Assembly (NCBI GenBank): GCA_016778465.1
Contig: JADHPM010000005.1
Location: 1-64,000, forward strand
Length of the DNA stretch: 64,000 nt
Reading direction: 5' to 3'
From: Methylophilaceae bacterium
Lineage (GTDB): Bacteria > Pseudomonadota > Gammaproteobacteria > Burkholderiales > Methylophilaceae
Shown here: in pieces, positions 36,743 through 47,961 of the stretch
How the letters are laid out: each line of letters starts with the position of its first letter
Position numbering within the stretch: the stretch's first letter is position 1
The notes under the pieces: model-generated
Database searches by the model: none
Seen by the model: the letters and a program-made list of their open reading frames with translations, nothing else
What the model was told of the DNA's origin: nothing
Position numbers and translations under genes: made by a program

Positions 36743-37033
36743 ATGAAAATTCGTCCTTTACATGATCGAGTTATTGTAAAGCGTCTTGAAGAAGAACGCA
36801 CAACCGCATCTGGAATTGTTATACCGGACAGCGCTTCAGGTGAAAAACCTGACCAAGGAACTGTTCAAGCTGTCGGTAACGGAAAGTTACTTGATGATGG
36901 GTCAACTCGCGCACTGGATGTCAAGGTTGGCGATAAAGTCCTCTTCGGTAAGTATACGGGGCAAGAAGTAAAAGTTGATGGTGAAGACCTTCTCGTTATG
37001 AGAGAAGAGGACATCATGGGAATCGTTGAATAA
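36743..37033 (+). CDS. groES: Co-chaperonin GroES
   Basis: GroES caps the GroEL cylinder during protein folding in the cytoplasm. The 96-residue product has the full family sequence pattern: [17 protein letters not shown], the mobile loop [20 protein letters not shown], and [38 protein letters not shown] lies before the ATG. It is the first gene of the groES-groEL operon, behind a 17-base-spaced promoter and a perfect CIRCE operator. Confidence 0.99.
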   Translation: MKIRPLHDRVIVKRLEEERTTASGIVIPDSASGEKPDQGTVQAVGNGKLLDDGSTRALDVKVGDKVLFGKYTGQEVKVDGEDLLVMREEDIMGIVE

Positions 37034-38725
<1,692 letters not shown>

Positions 38726-38750
38726 ATTCAGATCAACTATGTTTAAAACT

Positions 38751-38780
38751 AAAAAAAGGCCTCTAACGAGGCCTTTTTTA
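38751..38780 (+). terminator. Rho-independent terminator after groEL
   Basis: AGGCCTC and GAGGCCT form a 7-base stem with a TAAC loop, flanked by seven A before and a run of T after. It lies 25 bases downstream of the groEL stop and should end the groESL transcript; the A-tract could let it act in reverse too. Confidence 0.93.
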
Positions 38781-38813
38781 TGCTGATATCATAAAGGGAG
38801 GAATATATCAGCA
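38781..38813. other. Perfect 9-base inverted repeat with purine-rich loop
   Basis: TGCTGATAT (38781-38789) and ATATCAGCA (38805-38813) are exact complements with a 15-base loop that includes AAAGGGAGGAA. It begins right after the groEL terminator, 87 bases before uvrD. It could be an operator, a second hairpin of the terminator region, or the core of a small RNA; there is no T-run after it. The rest of the gap to uvrD is AT-rich and shows no clear promoter. Confidence 0.7.
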
Positions 38814-38899
38814 GTGCTACACATTATTAATGACATCTTTATTGGTAAAAAGTTCTTTTTTAAAAAACTTTACTTAAAAAATGATGTAGGATTACAGCC

Positions 38900-41062
38900 A
38901 TGCAGCCAGATACACCATCATTAAATTTTCTCAACAATTTAAACAAAGAACAATCTGAGGCAGTAACCTCAAACGAGTCGTCTGCATTGATTTTGGCGGG
39001 AGCAGGAAGTGGAAAAACGAGAGTCTTAACGTCCCGAATTTCTTGGTTGATACATAATCAGATTGCTAGCCCTGGTTCTATTCTAGCTGTTACTTTTACC
39101 AATAAAGCCGCTAAAGAAATGTTGCTGCGTGTGACGAGTCAATTACCAATAAATACTCGAGCTATGTGGGTGGGAACTTTTCATGGTCTTTGTAACCGTT
39201 TTTTAAGACTTCACCACAAAGACGCAAAGCTTCCAGAAACCTTTCAAATTTTAGATAGCCAAGACCAGTTGTCCGCCCTAAAAAGATTGATGAGGGCAAA
39301 TAATATTGATGAAGAAAATTTTCCACCTAGGGAAGTTCAATACTTTATCAATAACAACAAAGAGCAAGGCTTTCGTTCAAAAGACGTTAAAACATATGAT
39401 GCGCATACGGAAAAGATTAACGAAATATATTTATTTTACGAAACACAATGCCAAAAAGAAGGAGTTGTTGATTTTGCCGAATTACTGTTGCGCTGTTACG
39501 AACTTTTTAAAAAAAATTCTCATATTCTTGCTCATTACCAAGACCGATTTAAGCATATTTTAATTGACGAATTTCAAGATACGAGTGAACTGCAATATAG
39601 ATGGATAAAGCTTATTGTTGGAAAAAGCAATTCTGTTTTTGCTGTAGGAGACGATGACCAATCAATTTATAGCTTTCGAGGCGCAAAAGTATCAAATATG
39701 AAAGATCTACAAAAAGACTTTACAATTAAAAAGGTAATCAAATTAGAACAAAATTATCGATCAAAAAATAATATATTAAATGCCGCTAATTCTATCATCA
39801 AGAATAATGAGGGTCGACTTGGTAAAAAGCTTTGGACTGCATCAGGTGATGGGGACTTGATAAAAAAATATGTAGGTTTAAGTGATTATGATGAGTCTAA
39901 TTTTATTATCGAAGAAATAAAACAGCTCCATCGATCAGGTCTTAATTACAATCAAATTGCAATTCTCTACAGAAGCAATGCCCAATCAAGAATTATTGAA
40001 CACAATATAGTATCAAATAATATCCCCTATCGGGTATACGGCGGGCTTCGTTTCTTTGAGCGAGCAGAGATTAAGAATGCCTTAGCCTATTTAAGACTTA
40101 TCACAAACAAGACAGATGACAATGCTTTCTTAAGAATTATTAATTTTCCAACTCGCGGTATTGGGGCAAAATCAATCGAACAAATCCAAGATTTAGCTAA
40201 AAAAAATAATTCTTCACTTTGGCAGGCAGCCACAGAATTTAAAATGCAAGTGTCAGTTAATCAAAAAAAAGGTATTCCCTATTTTGTTGAGTTAATTAAA
40301 ACTATTGAGGATGAAATTCATGGCTTGACGATAGCAGAATCAATAGAGATTATTACCAACAGATCTGGACTAAAAGATCATTATTTGAAAGAGAAAGATA
40401 GTATTGATCGATTAGCAAATTTAAGTGAATTAATCTCTGCTGCTGTTACTTTTTCAGAAACTTCTGACACCGAAGATCCAGCATTAAATATGGTAGAGTT
40501 TTTAAATTATACCTCTTTGGAAAGCGGCGAACTGCAGGCTTCTTCTAGTGAGGATGCCCTCCAATTAATGACAATTCATTCTGCTAAGGGTCTTGAGTTT
40601 GATGCTGTTTTTATAACTGGTCTAGAGGATGGCTTATGCCCTCATGAGCAAAGTCTTGCAGAGCAAAATGGGATTGAAGAGGAAAGACGCTTAATGTACG
40701 TTGCTGTCACTCGTGCAAAGATGAAACTTTATTTGACACTTGCTCAATCAAGAATGCTCCATGGACAGACAAGATATAACCTCCCCTCAAGATTTCTAGA
40801 TGAAATACCTGATGAATTAATAAAAGCAATTAATGCTTCAAAGAAAATTGATTTAATACCAACACCTCACAGAAATAATAAATATAACCCTAACAATGAT
40901 TATCCATGGAAAATAGGTGCTAATGTCCAGCATCCGAAATTTGGTCAAGGAGTGGTGACAGGTTATGAGGGTCAAGAAAACGATTTACGAATTCAAATAA
41001 AATTTTTAAATCATGGTACCAAATGGTTAGCGCTTGAGTATGCTAAATTATCTGAAATTTAA
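38900..41062 (+). CDS. uvrD: DNA helicase II (UvrD/PcrA type)
   Basis: A superfamily 1A 3'-5' helicase of 720 residues used in nucleotide-excision and mismatch repair. Motifs are in order: LNKEQSEAV (Q motif), LAGAGSGKTRVL (Walker A), LAVTFTNKAAKEM, IDEFQDTS (Walker B), VGDDDQSIYSFRGA, LEQNYRS, LMTIHSAKGLEFDAVFITGLEDG and VAVTRAK. The C-terminal GANVQHPKFGQGVVTGYEGQ is the Tudor-like end of UvrD/PcrA, which separates it from Rep. The ATG follows TAGGA. The stop overlaps the convergent gene by 4 bases. Confidence 0.95.
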   Translation: MQPDTPSLNFLNNLNKEQSEAVTSNESSALILAGAGSGKTRVLTSRISWLIHNQIASPGSILAVTFTNKAAKEMLLRVTSQLPINTRAMWVGTFHGLCNRFLRLHHKDAKLPETFQILDSQDQLSALKRLMRANNIDEENFPPREVQYFINNNKEQGFRSKDVKTYDAHTEKINEIYLFYETQCQKEGVVDFAELLLRCYELFKKNSHILAHYQDRFKHILIDEFQDTSELQYRWIKLIVGKSNSVFAVGDDDQSIYSFRGAKVSNMKDLQKDFTIKKVIKLEQNYRSKNNILNAANSIIKNNEGRLGKKLWTASGDGDLIKKYVGLSDYDESNFIIEEIKQLHRSGLNYNQIAILYRSNAQSRIIEHNIVSNNIPYRVYGGLRFFERAEIKNALAYLRLITNKTDDNAFLRIINFPTRGIGAKSIEQIQDLAKKNNSSLWQAATEFKMQVSVNQKKGIPYFVELIKTIEDEIHGLTIAESIEIITNRSGLKDHYLKEKDSIDRLANLSELISAAVTFSETSDTEDPALNMVEFLNYTSLESGELQASSSEDALQLMTIHSAKGLEFDAVFITGLEDGLCPHEQSLAEQNGIEEERRLMYVAVTRAKMKLYLTLAQSRMLHGQTRYNLPSRFLDEIPDELIKAINASKKIDLIPTPHRNNKYNPNNDYPWKIGANVQHPKFGQGVVTGYEGQENDLRIQIKFLNHGTKWLALEYAKLSEI

Positions 41063-41820
41063 ATTACTGATTTAAAAATTTCTCTATAAGTAATGGTTTG
41101 AAAAGTAAACGACATGGCAATAAAAATTGTCGCCAAGATCAAAACAAAAAAACTTGAAAACAATGAAATGAGATTATTACCTAAGAAATTCATGGATGAT
41201 ATTAACAGGGTTATTAGAAAAATTAAGCATACAAATAAAGTAATAATTATCGTCCACGCTATCAAAATTTGAAATAAATATAGAAGGCAACCTGCAAAAC
41301 TTGATTTAATAGATTTTAAAAAATCAAAATTGTTAAATGCAATGAGTAAAGGTGCAAACCAAGTCAGCATTAAAAAAGGAATGGTTATTACCAAAGCTTT
41401 AATTATTATGGGACTAAAATCACCAAACTGTATCTCACCAAGTCCTTGCCCCTGAGGTATTTCAACAATTCTTGCAACATCAGAGCTAACCCAGGCGCTT
41501 AATCCAAGTGTATAAACAATAGAAAGCAGGCCTATTGACATAAATCGAGCGAATTTTCCCCTAATCAAATCCATCACTTTCTTAAAATCAAAAACTTTTT
41601 TTTCAAGAATACTTAAGTAAAAAGCAACGATAAAAACTGTAATAAATGGCCATAACATAATTAAAATTGGACTAAGAATATTTAATCCAGGAGTAGCTGG
41701 GATAAACATATAAAACATCAAGTAAAACATTCCTGCTACAAGTGAAAATCGGGTTGAAAACTTAAACAAGGAAAAACTCTGATAAACCCATTCATAAGAC
41801 TGATTAAAAATATTTTTCAT
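41059..41820 (-). CDS. BPSS1780-like integral membrane protein
   Basis: A 253-residue protein with about six hydrophobic helices and short polar loops. It resembles the BPSS1780 family, found next to thrB and DUF2782 in many betaproteobacteria, as here. Segments such as LNILSPILIMLWPFITVFIVAFYLSILEKK and SFAGCLLYLFQILIAW are typical of its pattern. Function unknown. It starts directly after the thrB stop with no gap. Confidence 0.8.
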   Translation of the reverse strand: MKNIFNQSYEWVYQSFSLFKFSTRFSLVAGMFYLMFYMFIPATPGLNILSPILIMLWPFITVFIVAFYLSILEKKVFDFKKVMDLIRGKFARFMSIGLLSIVYTLGLSAWVSSDVARIVEIPQGQGLGEIQFGDFSPIIIKALVITIPFLMLTWFAPLLIAFNNFDFLKSIKSSFAGCLLYLFQILIAWTIIITLFVCLIFLITLLISSMNFLGNNLISLFSSFFVLILATIFIAMSFTFQTITYREIFKSVI

Positions 41821-42744
41821 TTAGCTCCGTTGATAATTTTGTAATATTTTTTTGAAACGCTCAGGGGCTTTAGTATATGTTATTTCTCCATCTTTTTTAA
41901 AATAGAAATCATATAGCCTAGATAGCCAAAATCGCATTGCAGCGAGTCTTAATGAAATTGGTAAAAAGTTTTTTTCGTCTTCACTTAATTCACGAATTGA
42001 TTCATAACCATTTAAAAAATATCTTTTTTTCTCTGCATCGATCAAAAAGAACTCATTAATACACCAATCATTTAAAGCAATTGCAATATCGTAAATATAC
42101 AAATCGTAACAGGCATAATAGAAATCTATTACGCCTGATACATTGTGATTGTAAAATAATACGTTATCTTTAAAAAGATCAGCATGAATAATTCCGGATG
42201 GTAAATTGCTATTAAAATTTTGATCAAGAAAAATAAGCTCATCCCTTATTATTTCAACTTCATCATTGGGCAATAACGGATGTATTTCATCAAAGACTCT
42301 GTTCATCCAATTCAGTCCACGAGGGTTCGTTATATAAACCCTGTAGTCTTGAGTTAGTTGATGCATTTGTGCAAGTGAGACTCCAACAGCAAAACAGTTA
42401 TCATTAGATACCGACTTAAGTTCTCCTCCGCTTAATAGAGAAACAAGCAAGGCTGGTTTATTTTTAATTTCTCCCAAATGAAATCCCTCTTGGTTGTGAA
42501 TTGGCGTTGGGCAATGATATTTTTTATTAGACAAAAATGACATCAAATCAACATAGTACTGAATATCTTTGGGCTGCGCCTGTTCGAATATCGTCAGAAT
42601 ATATTTTGCATCAATGGTTTCGATAACATAATTTGTGTTGGTGACACCAGATGAAATACCTTTAAAACTTTTTAAGTCAGGTAAATTATAAGAGTTCAAA
42701 AAAGAAGATATCTCATCAATTTTGATTGAGGTGTAGACAGCCAT
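41821..42744 (-). CDS. thrB: Homoserine kinase, type II (APH fold)
   Basis: This ThrB is the aminoglycoside-phosphotransferase-like form, unrelated to the GHMP enzyme of E. coli, and phosphorylates homoserine for threonine synthesis. The 307-residue protein has FKGISSGVTNTNYVIET for nucleotide binding, the catalytic loop GIIHADLFKDNVLFYNHNVSGVIDFYYACYD with both active aspartates, and a helical C-terminal lobe. It lies downstream of DUF2782 and is divergent from polA as part of the usual betaproteobacterial block. Confidence 0.94.
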   Translation of the reverse strand: MAVYTSIKIDEISSFLNSYNLPDLKSFKGISSGVTNTNYVIETIDAKYILTIFEQAQPKDIQYYVDLMSFLSNKKYHCPTPIHNQEGFHLGEIKNKPALLVSLLSGGELKSVSNDNCFAVGVSLAQMHQLTQDYRVYITNPRGLNWMNRVFDEIHPLLPNDEVEIIRDELIFLDQNFNSNLPSGIIHADLFKDNVLFYNHNVSGVIDFYYACYDLYIYDIAIALNDWCINEFFLIDAEKKRYFLNGYESIRELSEDEKNFLPISLRLAAMRFWLSRLYDFYFKKDGEITYTKAPERFKKILQNYQRS

Positions 42745-42761
42745 AAGTTAGTTTAAATTGG

Positions 42762-43097
42762 TTAAAAAGTAAAAAGTACCCATTGCGGGACAATCATAGG
42801 CGCCTCTGGGGAGTCATGACGCGTCCAGTCAGAACCTTGGTCATCCTTGTATAGATAATAAGATGGCATATTTTTTGGGGAAACTTTTACCATGTAGAGC
42901 TGGCCATTAACACGGTACTCCTCAATAAGTTGAGTTTCTTCTTTTCTAATTGTTACTTCAGGCTCCAAAACATAATCAGAATCATATGTAGTGGGTGGTG
43001 GCGGAATTTCCTCAAAAAGCTGCCTATCCTCTGCAGAAAGAGGGAAGACAAGAGATATCGAAGCGAGAAATAATGCTTTTAAAAAATTTTTAATCAT
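42762..43097 (-). CDS. DUF2782 family exported protein
   Basis: A 111-residue protein with a signal peptide (FLKALFLASISLVFPLSAED) and a short acidic/proline mature part, EIPPPPTTYD followed by EPEVTIRKEETQLIEEYRVNGQLYMVKVSP. This matches DUF2782, a small periplasmic family found between thrB and polA in betaproteobacteria. Function unknown. It is divergent from polA across an 84-base gap. Confidence 0.88.
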   Translation of the reverse strand: MIKNFLKALFLASISLVFPLSAEDRQLFEEIPPPPTTYDSDYVLEPEVTIRKEETQLIEEYRVNGQLYMVKVSPKNMPSYYLYKDDQGSDWTRHDSPEAPMIVPQWVLFTF

Positions 43098-43169
43098 AAT
43101 TATTTACAGGTTATTTTCTAATTCTACCAAAATCATTCTGGTTCAGTAAGAATTTAATAAAAAAACTCT

Positions 43170-43175
43170 TATAAT
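43170..43175 (+). promoter_or_regulatory. Candidate -10 of a leaderless polA promoter
   Basis: A perfect TATAAT ends six bases before the polA ATG, so a normal start point about 7 bases downstream would fall on the initiation codon itself. No purine-rich ribosome site lies between. The -35 region is weak. The signal is visible; the leaderless transcript is inferred. Confidence 0.6.
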
Positions 43176-43181
43176 GATCTA

Positions 43182-45902
43182 ATGAAAAAACTCCTCCTAA
43201 TTGATGGCTCATCCTACCTCTATAGAGCCTTTCATGCAATGCCCGATTTCAGAAACAAATCCAATGAGCCAACTGGAGTCATCTACGGCGTCCTTAATAT
43301 GTTACGTCATATTCAAAACGCTTACCCATCAGATTACAGTGTTTGTGTCTTTGATGCTAAAGGAAAAACTTTTAGGAATGAAATCTTTCAAGAATATAAA
43401 GCGACGAGACCAAAAATGCCTGAGGAGCTTGCAAGTCAAATAGTGCCTCTGAAAGAAGCAATAAAAGCAATGGGTTGGTTCATGATAACCCATGATGGAG
43501 TTGAAGCTGATGATGTTATTGGAACATTGAGTAAAAAAGCCAATGCAGAAAATATTTCAGTCACTATATCAACAGGCGACAAAGATCTTGCTCAGCTTGT
43601 CAATAAAAAAACCAAGCTTGTAAATACTATGACGAATGAAGTTCTTGATGAAGATGGGGTTAAGAAAAAGTTTGGGGTGGCTGCTGAACAAATTATCGAC
43701 TACTTAACCATAATTGGTGACAAAGTTGACAATATTCCTGGAGTTGAGAAAGTTGGCCCAAAAACAGCTGTCAAATGGCTCGATGAGTTTGGTAGCCTAG
43801 AGAAAATAATTTCAAATGCAGAAAAATTTAATGGGGTGATTGGTGAAAATCTCAGATTGGCGATGGGATGGCTGCCCACGGGAAAGCAATTAATTACTAT
43901 TAAAACTGACATAAAACTTGACTATAAATGGGATGACTTTGAAAAAAAACCCACAGATATTGAAAAGTTATATAACTTATACAAAAAATTTAACTTTACT
44001 AGCTGGCTCAAAGAGCTTGACGCACAATCCTCACAGAATAATAAAATTGCAGACAAATCAAACAATAGCCATCCTAATAAAACAAAATTTCTAAACAAAA
44101 AAAACTATACCTTAGTTACCAACTTTAAAGATCTTGAAAGCTGGGTTGAGAAAATTATTAACAAAAAGTTTTTTTGTATTGATACCGAAACAGATTCATT
44201 GAATTTTATGGATGCAAATTTGGTTGGCATTTCCATTGCAATCGATATGGGTGATGCAATTTATATCCCCCTACAGCATACTGATCTTTCTTTTTCTCAA
44301 TTATCCATTCAAGAAACTTTAGCTTTACTAAAACCGATTCTTGAAGATGCATCAATTAATAAAATTGGTCAAAATATAAAGTTTGATACGCATATTTTTA
44401 AAAATTATGGCATTGACCTTAATGGTATAAGTGACGACACCATGCTAATGAGCTATGTCATTGAAAGTCATCAAAGTCATGGCATGGATAAATTAAGTAA
44501 AAAATATCTTGACCATGATTGTATTAGTTATGAATCAATGGTTGGCAAAGGGGTTAATCAAATAACTTTTGATCAAGTTAATATTAATAACGCAAAAAAT
44601 TATGCTGCTGAAGATGCAGATGTAACTTTACAACTTTTTAATCATTTTAAAAAACTTTTACAAGAAGAGGAAAAGTTACCCTTTATATATAATGAAATTG
44701 AAATACCAGCCATGAAAGCCTTGATCGATATTGAGAGAAATGGAGTCTTAATCGACGAAAAAATATTGCATCAACAAAGTCATGCTATTGGTGAAAAACT
44801 TATACAACTTGAAAAAAAAGCATTTGATTTAGCCGGCCAACCTTTTAACCTCTCCTCTCCAAAACAATTACAAGAAATTTTATTTGAGAAGCTTGGCATT
44901 AAACCCATAAAAAAAACACCAAAAGGTGCGCCTTCTACTGGTGAGGAAGTTCTTCAAGAATTAGCCGAAAATTATCCCCTCCCAAAAATAATATTAGAGC
45001 ACAGGGGCCTAGCAAAATTAAAATCAACCTATACTGATAAATTACCGAGGATGATTAACACAAAAACTGGCCGAGTGCATACAAGCTATAATCAAGCGGT
45101 TGCTATTACAGGCAGATTGGCAAGCTCAGATCCTAATTTACAAAATATACCTATACGAACAGAGGATGGTAGAAGGGTCAGAGAAGCTTTTGTGGCAAAC
45201 ACAAAAAATAAAATTTTGTCGGCAGATTATTCTCAAATTGAATTGAGAATAATGGCTCATCTTTCTGGAGATGAAGGATTGATTGCTGCATTTAGAAATA
45301 ATGAAGATATTCATAAAGCTACAGCCTCAGATATATTTAGTTGTGGATTACAAGATGTCACGCAAGAACAAAGACGTTATGCCAAGGTAATTAATTTTGG
45401 ATTAATTTATGGTATGGGTGTTTATGGATTGGCTAAAAATCTGAACATCGAGAGATCTGCAGCTCAAAGTTATATCGAAAAATATTTTTCAAAATACCCT
45501 AAAGTTAGAAACTATATGGAAGATGCGAAAAGTTTCGCAAAACAATATGGCTATGTTGAAACCCTGTTTGGCAGAAGATTATGGACGCCAGAAATAAATG
45601 GTTCAAATGGTATGAGAAGAGCAGCTGCAGAACGGGCAGCCATTAATGGTCCTATGCAAGGTACAGCTGCAGATCTTATTAAGTTGGCAATGATTAAAAT
45701 TCATGATTGGATTTTGCAAAATAAAAATCTTAAGGGTCTTATGATTATGCAAGTTCATGACGAACTTGTTTTTGAGGTCCCTGAAGAAGAAATTGTAATA
45801 TTCAAAAAAACAATCAAGGATTTGATGGAAAATGTTGCTGAATTGAATGTCCCCTTAATCGTTGATATTGGCGAAGGAAATAATTGGGAGCAAGCACATT
45901 AA
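43182..45902 (+). CDS. polA: DNA polymerase I
   Basis: PolA fills gaps and removes RNA primers. The 906-residue protein has all three domains: an N-terminal 5'-3' flap nuclease (LIDGSSYLYRAFHAMPD, STGDKDLAQLV, GDKVDNIPGVEKVGPKTA), a 3'-5' proofreading domain from about residue 310 with intact DxE (CIDTETDSLNFM), and the polymerase domain with ADYSQIELRIMAHLSGD, the O-helix RRYAKVINFGLIYGMG and MQVHDELVFEVP. The N-terminus aligns with E. coli PolA at the first residues, so the ATG is right even though no ribosome site precedes it. The next gene starts directly after the stop. Confidence 0.98.
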   Translation: MKKLLLIDGSSYLYRAFHAMPDFRNKSNEPTGVIYGVLNMLRHIQNAYPSDYSVCVFDAKGKTFRNEIFQEYKATRPKMPEELASQIVPLKEAIKAMGWFMITHDGVEADDVIGTLSKKANAENISVTISTGDKDLAQLVNKKTKLVNTMTNEVLDEDGVKKKFGVAAEQIIDYLTIIGDKVDNIPGVEKVGPKTAVKWLDEFGSLEKIISNAEKFNGVIGENLRLAMGWLPTGKQLITIKTDIKLDYKWDDFEKKPTDIEKLYNLYKKFNFTSWLKELDAQSSQNNKIADKSNNSHPNKTKFLNKKNYTLVTNFKDLESWVEKIINKKFFCIDTETDSLNFMDANLVGISIAIDMGDAIYIPLQHTDLSFSQLSIQETLALLKPILEDASINKIGQNIKFDTHIFKNYGIDLNGISDDTMLMSYVIESHQSHGMDKLSKKYLDHDCISYESMVGKGVNQITFDQVNINNAKNYAAEDADVTLQLFNHFKKLLQEEEKLPFIYNEIEIPAMKALIDIERNGVLIDEKILHQQSHAIGEKLIQLEKKAFDLAGQPFNLSSPKQLQEILFEKLGIKPIKKTPKGAPSTGEEVLQELAENYPLPKIILEHRGLAKLKSTYTDKLPRMINTKTGRVHTSYNQAVAITGRLASSDPNLQNIPIRTEDGRRVREAFVANTKNKILSADYSQIELRIMAHLSGDEGLIAAFRNNEDIHKATASDIFSCGLQDVTQEQRRYAKVINFGLIYGMGVYGLAKNLNIERSAAQSYIEKYFSKYPKVRNYMEDAKSFAKQYGYVETLFGRRLWTPEINGSNGMRRAAAERAAINGPMQGTAADLIKLAMIKIHDWILQNKNLKGLMIMQVHDELVFEVPEEEIVIFKKTIKDLMENVAELNVPLIVDIGEGNNWEQAH

Positions 45903-46637
45903 ATGGTCAAAAGTATTCATGCATTAATAATAGGCGATGAAATCTTATCCGGAAAAAGAAAAGATAAGCATTTATCTTATTTAATAAAAAAACTTAATGA
46001 GAATAATTTGTTACTAAATAGTGCAAGCTATGTTGGTGATAATAGCAATGATATTGTAAAAAAAATCCAGGAAAATAAAGATAAGATTGTTTTTGCTTTT
46101 GGTGGTATTGGAGCAACGCCAGATGATAAAACAAGGCAAGCAGCCGCAACAGCCAATGATATAAAATTGGTTAAGCATTCAGAGGCAGTTGTTTTAATTG
46201 AAAATCAATTTGGCGCTGACGCCTATCCAAAAAGAATATTAATGGCAAATTTACCTTTTAAAGCAAAACTGATTCCGAATGAAATTAATAACATTCCAGG
46301 CTTCTCAATATCCGACCACCATTTCATGCCTGGATTTCCAGAAATGGCATGGCCAATGATTAATTGGATCATTGAAAATTATTACAAAAATCTTTCAAGA
46401 AAAAAAATATCCGATCAATCTATATGGATAGATGACACAAGCGAAAGCAATCTGATTGATTTAATGAATGAGATTGAAGAAAAATTTCAATTTATTTCAA
46501 TTTATAGTCTCCCAAAAATATTGCCAAAAAAGATGATTGAATTTGGAATTAAAGGAGATGAAAAAGAAGTAACTGTTGCCATGGAATATCTAAAAGAAAA
46601 TTTAAATGCTAAAAAAATCAAATGGAGAAAACATTAA
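45903..46637 (+). CDS. CinA-like molybdopterin-binding domain protein
   Basis: A 244-residue protein whose first 165 residues match the MoaB/CinA N-terminal domain: ALIIGDEILSGKRKDKHLSYL, GDNSNDIVKKI, VFAFGGIGATPDDKTRQAAA and HHFMPGFPEMAWPMI. It lacks the C-terminal nicotinamide-nucleotide amidase domain of full CinA. Such short forms are common; their reaction is uncertain. It begins on the base after the polA stop, so translation is tightly linked. Confidence 0.88.
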   Translation: MVKSIHALIIGDEILSGKRKDKHLSYLIKKLNENNLLLNSASYVGDNSNDIVKKIQENKDKIVFAFGGIGATPDDKTRQAAATANDIKLVKHSEAVVLIENQFGADAYPKRILMANLPFKAKLIPNEINNIPGFSISDHHFMPGFPEMAWPMINWIIENYYKNLSRKKISDQSIWIDDTSESNLIDLMNEIEEKFQFISIYSLPKILPKKMIEFGIKGDEKEVTVAMEYLKENLNAKKIKWRKH

Positions 46638-46705
46638 AATCATTTAACTCTATGCCTAAGTTAAAATTGATTATAAAATAGGCAATTTCCACGCAAGCTT
46701 ATACT

Positions 46706-47725
46706 ATGAAGGTCGGTGATTTAAGTATTAAAAACAATCTTTTTCTTGCTCCGATGGCTGGTGTCACGGACAGGCCGTTCCGAATGTTATGCAAAAAATT
46801 AGGTGCCGGAGTTGCTGTAAGTGAAATGGTGACATCAAATTCCCTTTTGTATGGAAGTGAGAAGACTATTCAGCGTGCAAACCATGAGGGTGAAGTAGAT
46901 CCAATTTCGGTTCAGATTGCTGGGGCTGACCCCAAGATGATGGGAGATGCCGCCCGATACAATCAAGATAGGGGGGCCCAAATTATAGATATTAATATGG
47001 GTTGTCCAGCAAAAAAGATTTGTAATGTTATGGCTGGGTCAGCACTACTCAAACATGAAAAACTTGTAGAGGAAATTTTAAATTCCGTAGTCTCGTCAGT
47101 CACTATTCCTGTAACCCTGAAAATAAGAACTGGCTGGGATAGAGAAAATAAAAATGCAATCAAAATTGCAAAAATTGCAGAAAACTCAGGAATAAAAGCT
47201 TTAGCAATTCATGGACGAACCCGGGCCTGTTTGTATCATGGGCATGCTGAATATGACACTATCGCAGAGGTGAAACAAAATATAAAAATACCTGTTATTG
47301 CTAATGGCGATATTACCACGCCACAAAAAGCAAAATTTGTACTCAATTATACAAAAGCAGATGGCATAATGATTGGAAGAGCGGCACAAGGTCGACCTTG
47401 GATTTTTCGTGAAATTGACTTTTATCTTAAAAATAATAAAGAGCTTGAGCTGCCAACCATTCAGGAAATTCAAGACACCACAATCGAGCATGTGAATGAT
47501 CTTTATAATTTTTATGGGGAATTAAAAGGGGTAAGAATTGCCCGTAAACATATTTCGTGGTACACAAAAGGTTTAAAAAACTCTGCTCAATTCCGCTTTA
47601 ATATGAATCAAATTGAAGATGTAAGAAAACAACAGACGGCGATTAATGACTATTTTGAGCAATTAAAGGTGAGTGGAAAATTCATCCCATACGATACTGA
47701 AAGTAAAGAACCTCTTGTAGCTTAA
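46706..47725 (+). CDS. dusB: tRNA-dihydrouridine synthase B
   Basis: DusB reduces uridine in the D-loop of tRNA using FMN and NADPH. The 339-residue TIM barrel has LAPMAGVTDRPFRMLCKKLGAGVAVSEMV at the N-terminus, the catalytic cysteine in MGCPAKKICNVMAGSALL, LKIRTGWDRENK, AIHGRTRACLYHGHA and IMIGRAAQGRPWIFREI. The pairing with fis, whose ATG overlaps its stop by one base, is the classic dusB-fis operon. The 68 bases upstream show a weak TGCCTA / TAGGCA inverted repeat and no sure promoter. Confidence 0.97.
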   Translation: MKVGDLSIKNNLFLAPMAGVTDRPFRMLCKKLGAGVAVSEMVTSNSLLYGSEKTIQRANHEGEVDPISVQIAGADPKMMGDAARYNQDRGAQIIDINMGCPAKKICNVMAGSALLKHEKLVEEILNSVVSSVTIPVTLKIRTGWDRENKNAIKIAKIAENSGIKALAIHGRTRACLYHGHAEYDTIAEVKQNIKIPVIANGDITTPQKAKFVLNYTKADGIMIGRAAQGRPWIFREIDFYLKNNKELELPTIQEIQDTTIEHVNDLYNFYGELKGVRIARKHISWYTKGLKNSAQFRFNMNQIEDVRKQQTAINDYFEQLKVSGKFIPYDTESKEPLVA

Positions 47726-47961
47726 TGATTAATAATAAATTATCAGATGATATCGATTCAATTCTAGACCAATACTTCAAAGATCTTGCGGGGCAAAATC
47801 CAGGTAATCTTTATAACCTAATGCTTACAACGGTAGAAAAACCTCTTTTACTTTATGTGATGAATCATGCTGAGGGTAACCAAAGTAAAGCAGCAGAAAT
47901 TCTGGGTTTAAACAGAAATACATTAAGAAAAAAATTAAAAATACATAACATTGATATCTAA
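47725..47961 (+). CDS. fis: DNA-binding protein Fis
   Basis: Fis is a nucleoid protein that bends DNA and activates rRNA promoters. The 78-residue product is shorter at the N-terminus than the 98 residues of E. coli, as is usual in betaproteobacteria, and has the C-terminal helix-turn-helix NQSKAAEILGLNRNTLRKKLKIHNI. Its ATG shares one base with the dusB stop, and purH follows with no gap, giving the conserved dusB-fis-purH order. Confidence 0.96.
   Translation: MINNKLSDDIDSILDQYFKDLAGQNPGNLYNLMLTTVEKPLLLYVMNHAEGNQSKAAEILGLNRNTLRKKLKIHNIDI

Noticed and set aside
46653-46684. TGCCTA / TAGGCA inverted repeat between the cinA-like gene and dusB as a terminator
   Set aside because: The stem has only six pairs around a 20-base loop and no T-run follows; it is too weak to call.
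46700-46705. TATACT directly before the dusB ATG as a leaderless promoter
   Set aside because: It abuts the start codon, so transcription would begin inside the gene; the spacing does not allow a functional start.
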